From Verrucomicrobiota bacterium (GTDB lineage: Bacteria; Verrucomicrobiota; Verrucomicrobiia; Limisphaerales; JADJPG01), in contig JADJPG010000076.1 in assembly GCA_016713365.1 (NCBI GenBank), positions 1 to 16,084 on the forward strand: a DNA stretch of 16,084 nt. Reading direction: 5' to 3'. Positions 7,718-13,619 of the stretch are shown piece after piece. The stretch's first letter is position 1. Each line of letters starts with the position of its first letter. The notes below the pieces were generated by a model. It saw nothing but the letters and a program-made list of their open reading frames with translations. It did no database searches and was not told where the DNA came from. The position numbers and the translations under genes were made by a program.

Positions 7718-9082
7718 TTATTTCTCAACCGCCAGCGACACGCAGACAATCTCCTTGTCGTTGCGCGCGTAGATCGATTTGTTCGCGAAGGCGGGATGCG
7801 ACCAGACGACGTGGCGACCGGGATCGCGGTTGTCCGGTTCGATGAGGCGCGCACGGCTGAGTTCCTCGTACTTCTCCGGCGTGAGCTTCGCGATGATCAG
7901 GTCGCCCTTCTCGCTGAAGAGGAAGCTGCGATTGCCCTTCTCGCCGTGCTTGATGACGAACGCGTGGCCCCAGCGTTCTGATTTCCCGCTGGTGGGCGCG
8001 AAGGTTTCCCAGAGACGTTCGCCCGTCTCCAGCTTCAGGCAGCGGAACTGGCCGTAGCTGCACGGGCTGTAGATGTGCCCATCCTGAATGAGCGGCGTGG
8101 CCATCACGCTGTGCAATCCGTCGGTGTCCTTCTCGCTGACCTTCTGGCTCTGCCACACGACGGTCGGCTTGTCGGAATCCACGCGCAGCATCAACGAGCC
8201 GTTGTAGAACGACGTGAGGAAAAGCAGATCGCCGATCTTGCGCGGGCTGGGAATCGTCATGCCGAAGCGAACCGATGGCGTGTGCGGATGCGTCCAGAAG
8301 ACCTTGCCCGTCTCGGGATCGAGCGCGTTCACCGATTCGGGATGCCAGAGGATGAGCTGACGTTTCCCGGCGAATTCGTAAATCATCGGTGGCGCGTAGC
8401 CGGGCTCCTTCGCGGTGAGCGCGCGCCAGAGTTCCTTGCCGGTATCCTTGTCATAGGCCACCGCCACGCTGCCCTCACCGCCCGCGAGACAGATGAGTTT
8501 CTTCCCATCGACGAGCGGATGACCGGCGAAACCCCACGTCGGCGTCTTGAGGCCGAACTCCTTTTTGAAATCGCGCGACCACAGCACGGTGCCTTTCGCG
8601 GCGTCGAGGCAGAGCAGATTCCCCTCGCTGCCGAGCGTGTAAACCTTGCCGTCATGAACCGCCGGCGTGACGCGCGGCCCAGACGCGTAGCTGACGGTGT
8701 AAGCGCAGTCGTAGCTGTGCTGCCACACGATCTTCCCGTCCGCTTCGTTCAGGCAGAGGACACGTTCCGCGCCGGGAATGGTGCCGCGCGCGAAGGCGTT
8801 CGCGGGAGTCGTCGTGCCCGTGGCGAGCTGGCGGTCCATGAGATACACGCGACCATTCGCGACCGCCGGCCCGCTGTAACCACCGCCGATGGGCGTGCGC
8901 CAGCGATACGTGAAGCCGTTCGTGGGCAGCGTCTCGACAATGCCCGTCTCCCGCCACACGCCATCGCGCTGCGCCCCGAGCCATTGCGGCCAGTCCTCGG
9001 CGTGGAGAGAAGTCGCCAAGGCCGAGATGAAACCAAGGACAAGCGCCACCACCCGCAAACGAGGAACCAGAGAGAGATGCAT
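7718..9082 (-). CDS. exported PQQ-like beta-propeller repeat protein
   Basis: 454 aa. Signal peptide MHLSLVPRLRVVALVLGFIS to LHA, then the mature start EDWPQWLGAQRDGVWRE, a hallmark opening of exported PQQ-like propeller proteins in Planctomycetes and Verrucomicrobia. Repeats of about 40-50 residues carry the A-x-D-x-x-T/D-G-x-x-x-W pattern: LNEADGKIVWQ, LDAAKGTVLWS, YDKDTGKELWR, LDPETGKVFWT and LKLETGERLWE. These proteins mostly bind or scaffold rather than catalyse; nothing proves that PQQ is bound. The open frame runs upstream to 9571, but that part crosses repeat DNA and lacks a signal peptide, so the ATG at 9082 is chosen. It converges on the YWTD gene, with 15 bases between the stops. 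Confidence 0.9.
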   Translation of the reverse strand: MHLSLVPRLRVVALVLGFISALATSLHAEDWPQWLGAQRDGVWRETGIVETLPTNGFTYRWRTPIGGGYSGPAVANGRVYLMDRQLATGTTTPANAFARGTIPGAERVLCLNEADGKIVWQHSYDCAYTVSYASGPRVTPAVHDGKVYTLGSEGNLLCLDAAKGTVLWSRDFKKEFGLKTPTWGFAGHPLVDGKKLICLAGGEGSVAVAYDKDTGKELWRALTAKEPGYAPPMIYEFAGKRQLILWHPESVNALDPETGKVFWTHPHTPSVRFGMTIPSPRKIGDLLFLTSFYNGSLMLRVDSDKPTVVWQSQKVSEKDTDGLHSVMATPLIQDGHIYSPCSYGQFRCLKLETGERLWETFAPTSGKSERWGHAFVIKHGEKGNRSFLFSEKGDLIIAKLTPEKYEELSRARLIEPDNRDPGRHVVWSHPAFANKSIYARNDKEIVCVSLAVEK

Positions 9083-9110
9083 GGCGGCGAGTTCACCACA
9101 AGCACACCGC

Positions 9111-9185
9111 GGCGTCCATCGTCGCGACCGGAAAGCTGGGGGATGAAGGTATCTCTGCCTCTCATCGGCCCGCCGAGCGGGTTGG
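9111..9185 (+). repeat. 75-bp dispersed repeat, copy 1 (left of the array)
   Basis: This stretch (GTCCATCGTCGCGACCGGAA onward to CCCGCCGAGCGG) recurs in direct orientation at 14455-14527 with roughly 80-85% identity by eye. The two copies lie on either side of the cassette region, about 5.3 kb apart. No coding function is seen. Between the PQQ-like gene start and the first array unit (9083-9433) the sequence holds only this repeat, the 21-nt periodic tract and unassigned DNA. Confidence 0.7.
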
Positions 9186-9192
9186 ACGGTCA

Positions 9193-9318
9193 CTGTTTTC
9201 GTCATTCGATGATGAAAGTGTCCCATTTTCTTCGCCGCACGCGCCGCTCGACGCGCTGTTTTCGCCATTCGATGAACAATTCTCGGCGCTCGATGGACTG
9301 TTCGAGCCGTTCGATGAC
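9193..9318. repeat. 21-nt periodic tract (heptad-coding in both directions)
   Basis: Six units of exactly 21 nt: CTGTTTTCGTCATTCGATGAT at its clearest (21-nt register starting at 9193, 9256 and 9298), with diverged units at 9214, 9235 and 9277. Plus-strand reading gives heptads LFSSFDD, PHAPLDA, LFSPFDE, QFSALDG and LFEPFDD, then a stop. Minus-strand reading gives coiled-coil-like heptads (IERLEQS, IERRELF, IEWRKQR, VERRVRR) ending at a TGA at 9202-9204. A possible minus-strand mini-gene of 56 codons could begin at a GTG at 9372, but no ribosome site supports it. Probably a decayed coiled-coil gene fragment. Confidence 0.6.
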
Positions 9319-9501
9319 GTTTTGCGCACGTTTCGCGGCTGAGTGTCCCGTTTCTGGAAAGGGAGTGCCCACATACTGGACAGTGCGCCCTTTGAACCGC
9401 GAGCGCCCTCGGCTGGCAGCGGGTCGTGCTGGTGGCGGGGTGGGAAAACTCCGATGCCCCAGCCAGTGCCGCGATGCGCCCCCCCAGGCTCAACCAACGA
9501 C

Positions 9502-9529
9502 TGGACAGCCAGCCCTCAATCCGTACACT
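9502..9529 (+). promoter_or_regulatory. sigma70-like promoter in leader unit copy 1
   Basis: TGGACA (9502-9507) and TACACT (9524-9529) with a 16-base spacer, directed at the leader ORF and the first cassette gene. The identical pair with the same spacer is kept in copy 2. The match to consensus is moderate (4 of 6 or better in each box). Role as a cassette promoter (Pc-like) is inferred. Confidence 0.4.
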
Positions 9530-9536
9530 CCCCACC

Positions 9537-9593
9537 ATGAACCCCGAGGTTCCCTCCATCCTTAACCGCAAACTGCGGTCGAATATCTGTTAG
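9537..9593 (+). CDS. 18-codon leader ORF, copy 1
   Basis: Encodes MNPEVPSILNRKLRSNIC, starting 7 bases after the -10-like box and stopping at a TAG inside the GTTAGGC core, 23 bases before the first cassette gene. The same peptide is encoded in copy 2 with a single synonymous difference (ATC/ATA). By analogy with ORF-11 in attI1 of class 1 integrons, it could raise translation of the next cassette gene, which lacks a visible Shine-Dalgarno. That role is inference, and the ORF may simply be conserved because the DNA was duplicated. Confidence 0.4.
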   Translation: MNPEVPSILNRKLRSNIC

Positions 9594-9616
9594 GCCGCTC
9601 GACCACGCCCTCGCAA

Positions 9617-10033
9617 ATGGAGCCACTCGATGTTCCCGAAGTCACACAGCTACCAGAGCTTTCCGGCGGTGAGGAGAGTCCGGTCGGGTTTGCCGACATG
9701 GTTCTCACCACTTTGCTCGTTTACGATGCGGCGCTGCTCTACGCCGAGCATTCGCCGTCAGACCCAGCCGAGTCTTCAGTCAGTTGGCGCATTCACCCGC
9801 GAGAGGAGGGCATCTACTCGCGCGACATCGAGATTGCCAGTTCACCGTCGCTCGATAGCTTTCGGTCAGTGCTGGCGCGCTTCGGGCACCACTACTTGGG
9901 TGGCCAGCTTTACAACGGCTACGCGTTGCGCTTCCTTCGGCAGGGTGACCGAGTGCATCGGTGTCACATCTACATGTCGAACGTCGGGCAGTCAGGATTT
10001 TGGATTCGAGTGTATGCAGCACGAGCGGCCTAA
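9617..10033 (+). CDS. cassette gene 1: hypothetical protein
   Basis: 138 aa, no signal peptide, acidic N-terminus (MEPLDVPEVTQLPELSGGEE) followed by a hydrophobic helix (FADMVLTTLLVYDAALLYAE). The C-terminal half is alpha/beta (SFRSVLARFGHHYLGGQLYN, then strands ALRFLRQGDRVHRCHIYMSN and GFWIRVYAA). I do not recognise a family. The TAA stop lies inside GCCTAAC, the left core of the following attC site, a common arrangement for integron cassettes. The start follows the GTTAGGC core by 21 bases with no clear ribosome site; the 18-codon leader ORF just upstream may supply ribosomes. Confidence 0.7.
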   Translation: MEPLDVPEVTQLPELSGGEESPVGFADMVLTTLLVYDAALLYAEHSPSDPAESSVSWRIHPREEGIYSRDIEIASSPSLDSFRSVLARFGHHYLGGQLYNGYALRFLRQGDRVHRCHIYMSNVGQSGFWIRVYAARAA

Positions 10034-10110
10034 CCCTGCACCTTCGCTCACCCGGCCATCGCGTCGCGGTTGCCATCGTGGCGTCCCGCGGGCCGGGTCG
10101 CTGAGCTTGG
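10028..10110 (+). other. attC site of cassette 1, right end truncated
   Basis: Begins with the left core GCCTAAC (10028-10034). Inner arms ACCCGGC (10050-10056) and GCCGGGT (10092-10098) pair, and GCTGAGCTT follows. Bases 10057-10108 are identical (52 nt) to 13544-13595 in the attC of cassette 4. The expected right core GTTRRRY is missing: at about 10110 the sequence switches to the duplicated leader unit (GGCGGGGTGGG). The site is therefore probably defective for recombination on its own. Confidence 0.7.
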
Positions 10111-10158
10111 GGCGGGGTGGGAAAACTCCGATGCCCCAGCCAGTGCCGCGATGCGCCC

Positions 10159-10326
10159 GGGTGTGATTAAAAGCGGGTGAGGGCTGTCTGTCCGACCGGG
10201 GTGGGTTGGTGGATTCGTTTGCCCTTTGTGCGCCCTAACCCCGGCGCGCGCGGAGCGTCGCGCCCTACCTTTGCGGCTGCGGACGCAACTGGCCTGCCTT
10301 GCCTCACCCCCCTTTAAATCACACCC
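10159..10326. mobile_element. 168-bp MITE-like element with 9-bp target duplication
   Basis: Starts GGGTGTGATTAAAAGCGGGT and ends in the near reverse complement (TCACCCCCCTTTAAATCACACCC), giving terminal inverted repeats of about 24 bp with few mismatches. It is flanked by a perfect 9-bp direct repeat GATGCGCCC at 10150-10158 and 10327-10335. The undisturbed copy of the surrounding unit has one GATGCGCCC (9473-9481), so the pre-insertion site is known. No ORF fits a transposase, so it must have been mobilised by an element elsewhere. The interior is GC-rich with short palindromes. A 9-bp duplication is compatible with several DDE-transposase families; the parent is unknown. Confidence 0.85.
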
Positions 10327-10354
10327 GATGCGCCCGCCAGGGCCAACCCACGAC

Positions 10355-10382
10355 TGGACAGCCAGCCCTCAATCCTTACACT
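10355..10382 (+). promoter_or_regulatory. sigma70-like promoter in leader unit copy 2
   Basis: TGGACA (10355-10360), a 16-base spacer and TACACT (10377-10382), the same as in copy 1 apart from one spacer base. It would give cassette gene 2 its own promoter, downstream of the MITE insertion, so the insertion should not block it. Activity is inferred from sequence only. Confidence 0.4.
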
Positions 10383-10389
10383 CCCAACC

Positions 10390-10446
10390 ATGAACCCCGA
10401 GGTTCCCTCCATACTTAACCGCAAACTGCGGTCGAATATCTGTTAG
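10390..10446 (+). CDS. 18-codon leader ORF, copy 2
   Basis: Encodes MNPEVPSILNRKLRSNIC again, with its TAG inside GTTAGGC and 15 bases before the start of cassette gene 2. The only difference from copy 1 is a synonymous ATA for ATC. Too short to judge as a real gene from sequence alone. Confidence 0.4.
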   Translation: MNPEVPSILNRKLRSNIC

Positions 10447-10461
10447 GCGACTACGCACCTC

Positions 10462-10875
10462 ATGGCCCGTTCGGTTACAATAAAGTCTGAAGTGGGAACC
10501 ACGAGTCTCACATTTTCCCAGTTTTCGCGAGATGCGGATGGGACGGAGCACGGAGTGGTATCCGTCACCGATGCTGCGTTTCAGGGGACGGTTGCATTCG
10601 CCTTTCACCCGGGAGAATCCAGTCTGGTCGAGTTCTTTCATTCGGCTTTGGATTCGCCTCCAGTTTATCGGACCGATCGCTACTGGGATGATCGGCGGCG
10701 ATCTCTCCATTTCTGCCTCGGACGACACGACGAATCGCGATTGGGAGTTACAGCGTATTTGCACGGAAACGAAACTCACTGGCGGCTCGAAGCGACACTG
10801 GTTTTGAGGCCGGAAGAAGTCGCGCGTTTGGTGAAGAATTTGTCAGACTTTTTTGGATATGACCACGTCGCCTAA
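10462..10875 (+). CDS. cassette gene 2: DUF6228-like hypothetical protein
   Basis: 137 aa, no signal peptide. An N-terminal beta layout (VTIKSEVGTTSLTFSQFSRD, then EHGVVSVTDAAFQGTVAFAF) is followed by the block SLVEFFHSALDSPPVYRTDR and paired strands (SLHFCLGRHDESRLGVTAYL; HWRLEATLVLRPEEVARLVK), ending in a short helix. The order of beta strand, helix with FF, a Trp-containing segment, then two strands resembles DUF6228-type small cytosolic proteins; this is a tentative likeness, not a firm match. The TAA stop lies inside GCCTAAC, the left core of its attC. The gene follows leader unit copy 2. Confidence 0.75.
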   Translation: MARSVTIKSEVGTTSLTFSQFSRDADGTEHGVVSVTDAAFQGTVAFAFHPGESSLVEFFHSALDSPPVYRTDRYWDDRRRSLHFCLGRHDESRLGVTAYLHGNETHWRLEATLVLRPEEVARLVKNLSDFFGYDHVA

Positions 10876-10890
10876 CCATGCGCTGCAGCG
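10870..10890 (+). other. left half of the attC of cassette 2 (interrupted)
   Basis: GCCTAACCATGCGCTGCAGCG, the left core plus outer arm of an attC; the equivalent in the cassette 4 site reads GCCGAACATGCGCTCCATCG. The attC continuation (AACCCGGCG...) is not here but at 12678, on the far side of the IS110-type element. Confidence 0.7.
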
Positions 10891-11149
10891 CCTATGATGG
10901 TTGTCAAGAGGGTCGTTAAATTCGCGCCAGCTTTTGGTCGGTGAGCGTTTCTTCGCGCGGAGCGCAACGGAGTGCAGCGGAGTCGCGCGCGTTAGCGGTT
11001 TGTTTCCCGATTCTCCCAGCCGTCGGCTTCTCGCATGGTTCTCTTTCACTGGCTCTTCTTCGCGCGGTTCCTTTCTCCCCGTTTTATCGGAGGTGCCGCC
11101 ATGAGTTTGTCGCTGGAGGTTTGCGGATCGGTGTCGCCGCGCTGTTGTG

Positions 11150-11429
11150 TGCTGGACGGTGGTCGTCCGACACCAGCTCCTATCCGGACAGGTGCCAGGC
11201 GCGTTGGCGTCGGCACCGCCCACTTAGTCTTTCTTGTTTGACGGCGGCGACCGGGGGCTCCGCCCCTTCTAACCCACGGGTGAACTCGCGGTTCACCAGC
11301 TGCAGCTGCGGACTGGAGCCGCCCGATCGCAAATTCTCTCCGGCTTGGTTCTCTGGTGGTGGCCAAGGCCAAATTCTTCTGGTGGTTTTTTGGGTTGAGT
11401 TGGATCCGCGTTCCGTGTTCGCGTTCCGT
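11150..11429 (-). other. candidate guide-RNA (seekRNA/bridge RNA) region of the IS
   Basis: Non-coding 3' flank of the transposase with several strong stem-loops: GGTGCC/GGCACC (11191-11217), GGGGGCTCCGCCCC (11253-11266) and a perfect 7-bp stem GGTGAAC-TCGCG-GTTCACC (11279-11297). In IS1111-type elements the RNA that guides target choice comes from the 3' non-coding side, so this is where one would sit. No target- or donor-matching loops have been assigned. The remaining flank (10891-11150) holds no convincing gene. Confidence 0.3.
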
Positions 11430-12605
11430 TTATGCGGGCACCCAGCCGAGGTCTTCCATGGTGGCGCGGCCGGTGCGCCAGCGCCATAGGTCAATCGCCA
11501 GTTGCCGGGCGAGGGCGATGACGGCTTTTTTCCGCATTGAGGTGCCGTCGGCGAGTTTGAGTTTCATGCGTTGCGCGCTTTTCCAGTCGGGCTGCCAGCG
11601 CAGGAAGCGCCAGCGGGCAGTGCCCGCCTCCCACAGCGCTTCGCGCGGAGCGCATTGGGGTCAAGGCTCAGCCTTGTTGCCGATGCGGTCGATGGCGCCC
11701 ACGCGTCGTTTGCCGCCGCTGCTGTGTTCGCCGGGGCAGCAGCCGGTGTAGCTGCCGATTTGTTTGCGGTTGTGGAAGCGTTCCCAACTGCACACCTCAC
11801 CGTCGAGGGTGCCGAGGGTGAGTTCGCCCAGGGCCTTGGGGCGGGGCTGATCTTTCACGCGGGTTTTGATTTCGGTCTCGAGGGCGCGGAGTTGTTGTTC
11901 GATGGCGAGGATGAGTGCGCGCAGGTCGGTGAGCAGCGCGAGCACCCAGGGATCGAGGGCTTCAAGTTTCTTCCAGTTGCGCGCGCCCCACCAGCGGGCG
12001 GGAAGTTTCTCGTGGCAATACTCGGCGACCTGGCCGTGGCCGCGGTTGGCGAGGGCGCGGATTTCGCGCGCGAGGAATTGCCGGCGGCGGGTGGTTTCGC
12101 GGCGGCGTTGTTCGGCCTCGCTGGGGATGCGGATGGGGGCGAGTTCGTCGCGGTTGCCATCGAGCCAGCGGGAGAGGCGCAGGCACAGGGCGCGTGCATC
12201 GAGCTTGTCGGTCTTGCGCGCGCCGTTGAGGGCGACGGGGGTGATGAGGAAGCTTTGCGCGCCGGCTTCCACGAGGCGGCGGTGGAGGGTGAAGCCGAAG
12301 CCGCACGACTCTTGCACGCAGAAGACTTGGTGGCCCTGGGCGATCCACTTTTTCACCTGCGCGAGGAGCTGGTCGTTGGTGAAGGGACGCGGGGCGTGCG
12401 GGTTGGCGTGGTCTTTCTGCACGACGGCGGTGATGGATTCCAGGTGGACGTCGAGGCCGAGCTTGAGCATGGGTTTGGCGGGATCAATCACGGCGCGCGG
12501 CAGCGGCTGGCAGGGCGGTAAAGGCCGGGCTGCGGGCTTGCCGGCGGGGGCGGTTTTGGTTACATTTGTCGCGGTCATGGTGGGTTTGATGAAATATGTT
12601 TTCAT
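11430..12605 (-). pseudogene. IS110/IS1111-family transposase, interrupted by an in-frame stop
   Basis: DEDD transposase. The catalytic residues are all present: Asp52 (LGLDVH), Glu99 (CVQES), Asp133 and Asp136 (KTDKLDARAL). The C-terminal Transposase_20 part reads KQIGSYTGCCPGEHSSGGKR and GNK, then meets a TGA at 11661-11663. The same frame then stays open through REALW, WRFLRWQPDWKSAQRMKLKL and RATMEDLGWVPA to a TAA at 11430-11432, which is the usual family C-terminus. Around the stop the codons include small palindromes (AAGGCTGAGCCTT; GCGGGCACTGCCCGC), so short palindromic insertions, in multiples of three, seem to have broken the gene. As it stands the product would be 314 aa and lack its last part. 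Start ATG 12605, or ATG 12578 (MTATNV). Confidence 0.85.
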
Positions 12606-12677
12606 AAGTGTGAATGACTTGGTCGTCCTTCACAGCGTGACGCCGCGTGGCGTCGCGTTCAACCCACCATGGCTTCT

Positions 12678-12749
12678 AACCCGGCGTGAGCGTCGCGGTT
12701 GCAATCGCGGCGTCTCGTGTGCCGGGTCGCTGAGCTTGGGTCGTTCGGC
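12678..12749 (+). other. right half of the attC of cassette 2
   Basis: AACCCGGCGTGAGCGTCGCG to the right core GTTCGGC (12743-12749). The inner arms ACCCGGC and GCCGGGT pair, and GGTCGCTGAGCTT matches the other sites. A complete but weaker site could also be read from GTTCAAC at 12657, which is why the IS boundary is given with a margin. GTTCGGC departs from GTTRRRY at one position. Confidence 0.7.
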
Positions 12750-12762
12750 GGCGTGACGCGCT

Positions 12763-13092
12763 ATGCGAATCCTGAACGCCCTTGTGATTATGATTGCACT
12801 GTTGGCCCTGTCGCACCGACTCGGAGCGGCCGACCGAGCACCGTGGCCTCCACCACTGACCCTGAAAGACGCGATTGCGGTCGCGGAGAACTTCGTTAAA
12901 ACGAATCGGACGGACCTCCCGGGCTATTACCTCAGTTCGATGCGTGTTCACACCGACAGCGATGGGCGTTACCACTGGGACGCACAGTGGCTGCGCACCA
13001 ATACGCCGCCCGGCACTGCATTGGCTCAGGCATTTTCCATCACCGTCCGCGTCCACATGAATCAGACGTTCACCGTGATTCCAGGCAAGTAA
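12763..13092 (+). CDS. cassette gene 3: small exported PepSY-like protein
   Basis: 109 aa. Signal peptide MRILNALVIMIALLALSHRL to GAA, so exported. The mature part reads LTLKDAIAVAENFVKTNRTD (helix), GYYLSSMRVHTDSDGRYHWD (two strands with a Trp) and FSITVRVHMNQTFTVIPGK (final strands), a helix-then-sheet order like PepSY or related small periplasmic domains. The resemblance is structural and tentative. It starts 13 bases after the attC core at 12743-12749 with no clear ribosome site, and is followed 16 bases after its stop by the next attC. Confidence 0.8.
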   Translation: MRILNALVIMIALLALSHRLGAADRAPWPPPLTLKDAIAVAENFVKTNRTDLPGYYLSSMRVHTDSDGRYHWDAQWLRTNTPPGTALAQAFSITVRVHMNQTFTVIPGK

Positions 13093-13108
13093 GCATGGAC
13101 AGAACGCC

Positions 13109-13202
13109 GCTTAACCTTAAAGGCAGGTCAGCCAATGCCGGGCGTGGCTCACGATTGCATCCGCACCTCCCAGGCCCGACATGGTTGTGCCTTCCGTTCG
13201 GC
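13109..13202 (+). other. attC site of cassette 3
   Basis: 94 bp, left core GCTTAAC (13109-13115), right core GTTCGGC (13196-13202). The arms pair well: AAGGCA (left) with TGCCTT (right), and CCAATGCCGGGC with GCCCGACATGG, where the extra A of CCAATG is left unpaired, as the extrahelical base of attC sites is. The inner loop differs from the other sites here, so this cassette may come from another source. Confidence 0.75.
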
Positions 13203-13214
13203 CGCTTCACGCGT

Positions 13215-13496
13215 ATGAAACGAATCCAGCGCGCCCTGACGCCAGCAGTGCCGATTCTCCTGCTCGCTTATCTCGCTGCGTACGGCGTGTATCGCCTCTT
13301 TGGTCCGACGGAAAAACATTGGTCTGTTTCGAGTCCGTACCCAGTTGTATTGATCAATGGCGAAACGCCGCAACGTGTTTGGCTATATCGATGTTTCAGC
13401 CCATGCGTAATGGTCGAGGACGCTTACTATCGGATGCGTTATCGCGGCACGTACACGCCTCCAACCACCGGCGCGGCATCGGAGACCGACGGATGA
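13215..13496 (+). CDS. cassette gene 4: small single-pass membrane protein
   Basis: 93 aa. Starts at the ATG 12 bases after the attC core. A basic N-terminus (MKRIQR) is followed by one transmembrane helix (PAVPILLLAYLAAYGVYRLF), then about 60 residues, probably outside the cytoplasm, with two cysteines (YRCFSPCVMVEDAYY) that could pair. No family recognised. The frame is open upstream to 12987, but this would run through the attC, so the later start is chosen. Confidence 0.65.
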   Translation: MKRIQRALTPAVPILLLAYLAAYGVYRLFGPTEKHWSVSSPYPVVLINGETPQRVWLYRCFSPCVMVEDAYYRMRYRGTYTPPTTGAASETDG

Positions 13497-13515
13497 GTTA
13501 CTCGTACACAACGCG

Positions 13516-13607
13516 GCCGAACATGCGCTCCATCGAACCCGGGCATCGCGTCGCGGTTGCCATCGTGGCGTCCCGCGGGCCGGGTCGCTGAGCTTCGGTC
13601 GATAGGC
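13516..13607 (+). other. attC site of cassette 4
   Basis: 92 bp, left core GCCGAAC (13516-13522), right core GATAGGC (13601-13607), which departs from GTTRRRY at its second base. Arms: GCTCCATCGAACCCGG pairs with CCGGGTCGCTGAGC, leaving one base extra on the left arm. The core 13544-13595 is identical to 10057-10108, showing that the sites belong to one resident family. Confidence 0.8.
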
Positions 13608-13619
13608 GGCACTACGCGC

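Larger units (their letters stand above)
9434..9595 (+). repeat. array leader unit, copy 1 (attI/Pc-like), uninterrupted
   Basis: A 162-bp unit running from GGCGGGGTGGGAAAACTCCG to the core GTTAGGC at 9589-9595. It recurs at 10111-10448, where a small element splits it. It holds a promoter-like pair, an 18-codon ORF whose TAG lies inside GTTAGGC, and a small hairpin (CCGCAAACTGCGG, 9566-9578). GTTAGGC matches the integron crossover core GTTRRRY, and a cassette gene follows at once. The layout is like an integron attI region with its Pc promoter, but no integrase gene is next to it. It could instead be a degenerate attC-bearing, ORF-less cassette. Confidence 0.6.
10111..10448 (+). repeat. array leader unit, copy 2, split by a MITE-like insertion
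   Basis: Second copy of the 9434-9595 unit. Bases 10111-10158 match 9434-9481, and 10336-10448 match 9482-9595 with few differences; between them sit a 168-bp element and a 9-bp duplication. It ends with the core GTTAGGC (10442-10448), 13 bases before cassette gene 2, and carries the same promoter-like pair and leader ORF as copy 1. Confidence 0.75.
10891..12677 (-). mobile_element. IS110/IS1111-type insertion sequence inside an attC
   Basis: About 1.79 kb. Removing it joins attC halves GCCTAACCATGCGCTGCAGC and AACCCGGCGTGAGCGTCGCG into a site collinear with the other attC sites here, which fixes the ends to within a few bases. An imperfect near-terminal inverted repeat is visible: GCCTATGATGGTTG at the 10890 end against GCCATGGTGGGTTG read inward from the 12675 end. 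The transposase gene points from right to left, with a short 5' flank (about 70 bases) and a long 3' flank (about 540 bases), as in the IS1111 branch of the family. IS1111-type elements that target attC sites are a known group; membership is inferred from position. Confidence 0.7.

Noticed and set aside
8075..9565. Long plus-strand open frame of 496 codons opposite the PQQ-like gene
   Set aside because: It is an antisense shadow in GC-rich DNA; the opposite strand has signal peptide and repeated propeller motifs, while this frame is Arg/His-rich without domains.
9083..9571. N-terminal extension of the PQQ-like protein frame (up to 617 aa)
   Set aside because: The extension crosses repeat DNA and the leader unit, is Arg/Ala-rich low-complexity sequence, and would bury a clear signal peptide that begins at 9082.
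10870..10921. A short complete attC from GCCTAAC (10870) to GTTAAAT (10915-10921)
   Set aside because: The core spacing and both motifs fit loosely, but the arms do not pair, and the site is explained better as half an attC followed by the end of the IS.
10941..11489. Plus-strand open frames in the 3' flank of the IS
   Set aside because: Ser/Arg/Gly-rich translations without domains, overlapping each other and the end of the transposase; better read as structured non-coding DNA.
11571..12756. Plus-strand open frames of about 300 codons across the transposase
   Set aside because: They are antisense to the IS110-type transposase, whose DEDD residues and C-terminal motif are plain, and their products are Ala/Glu/Gly- or Arg-rich low-complexity sequence.
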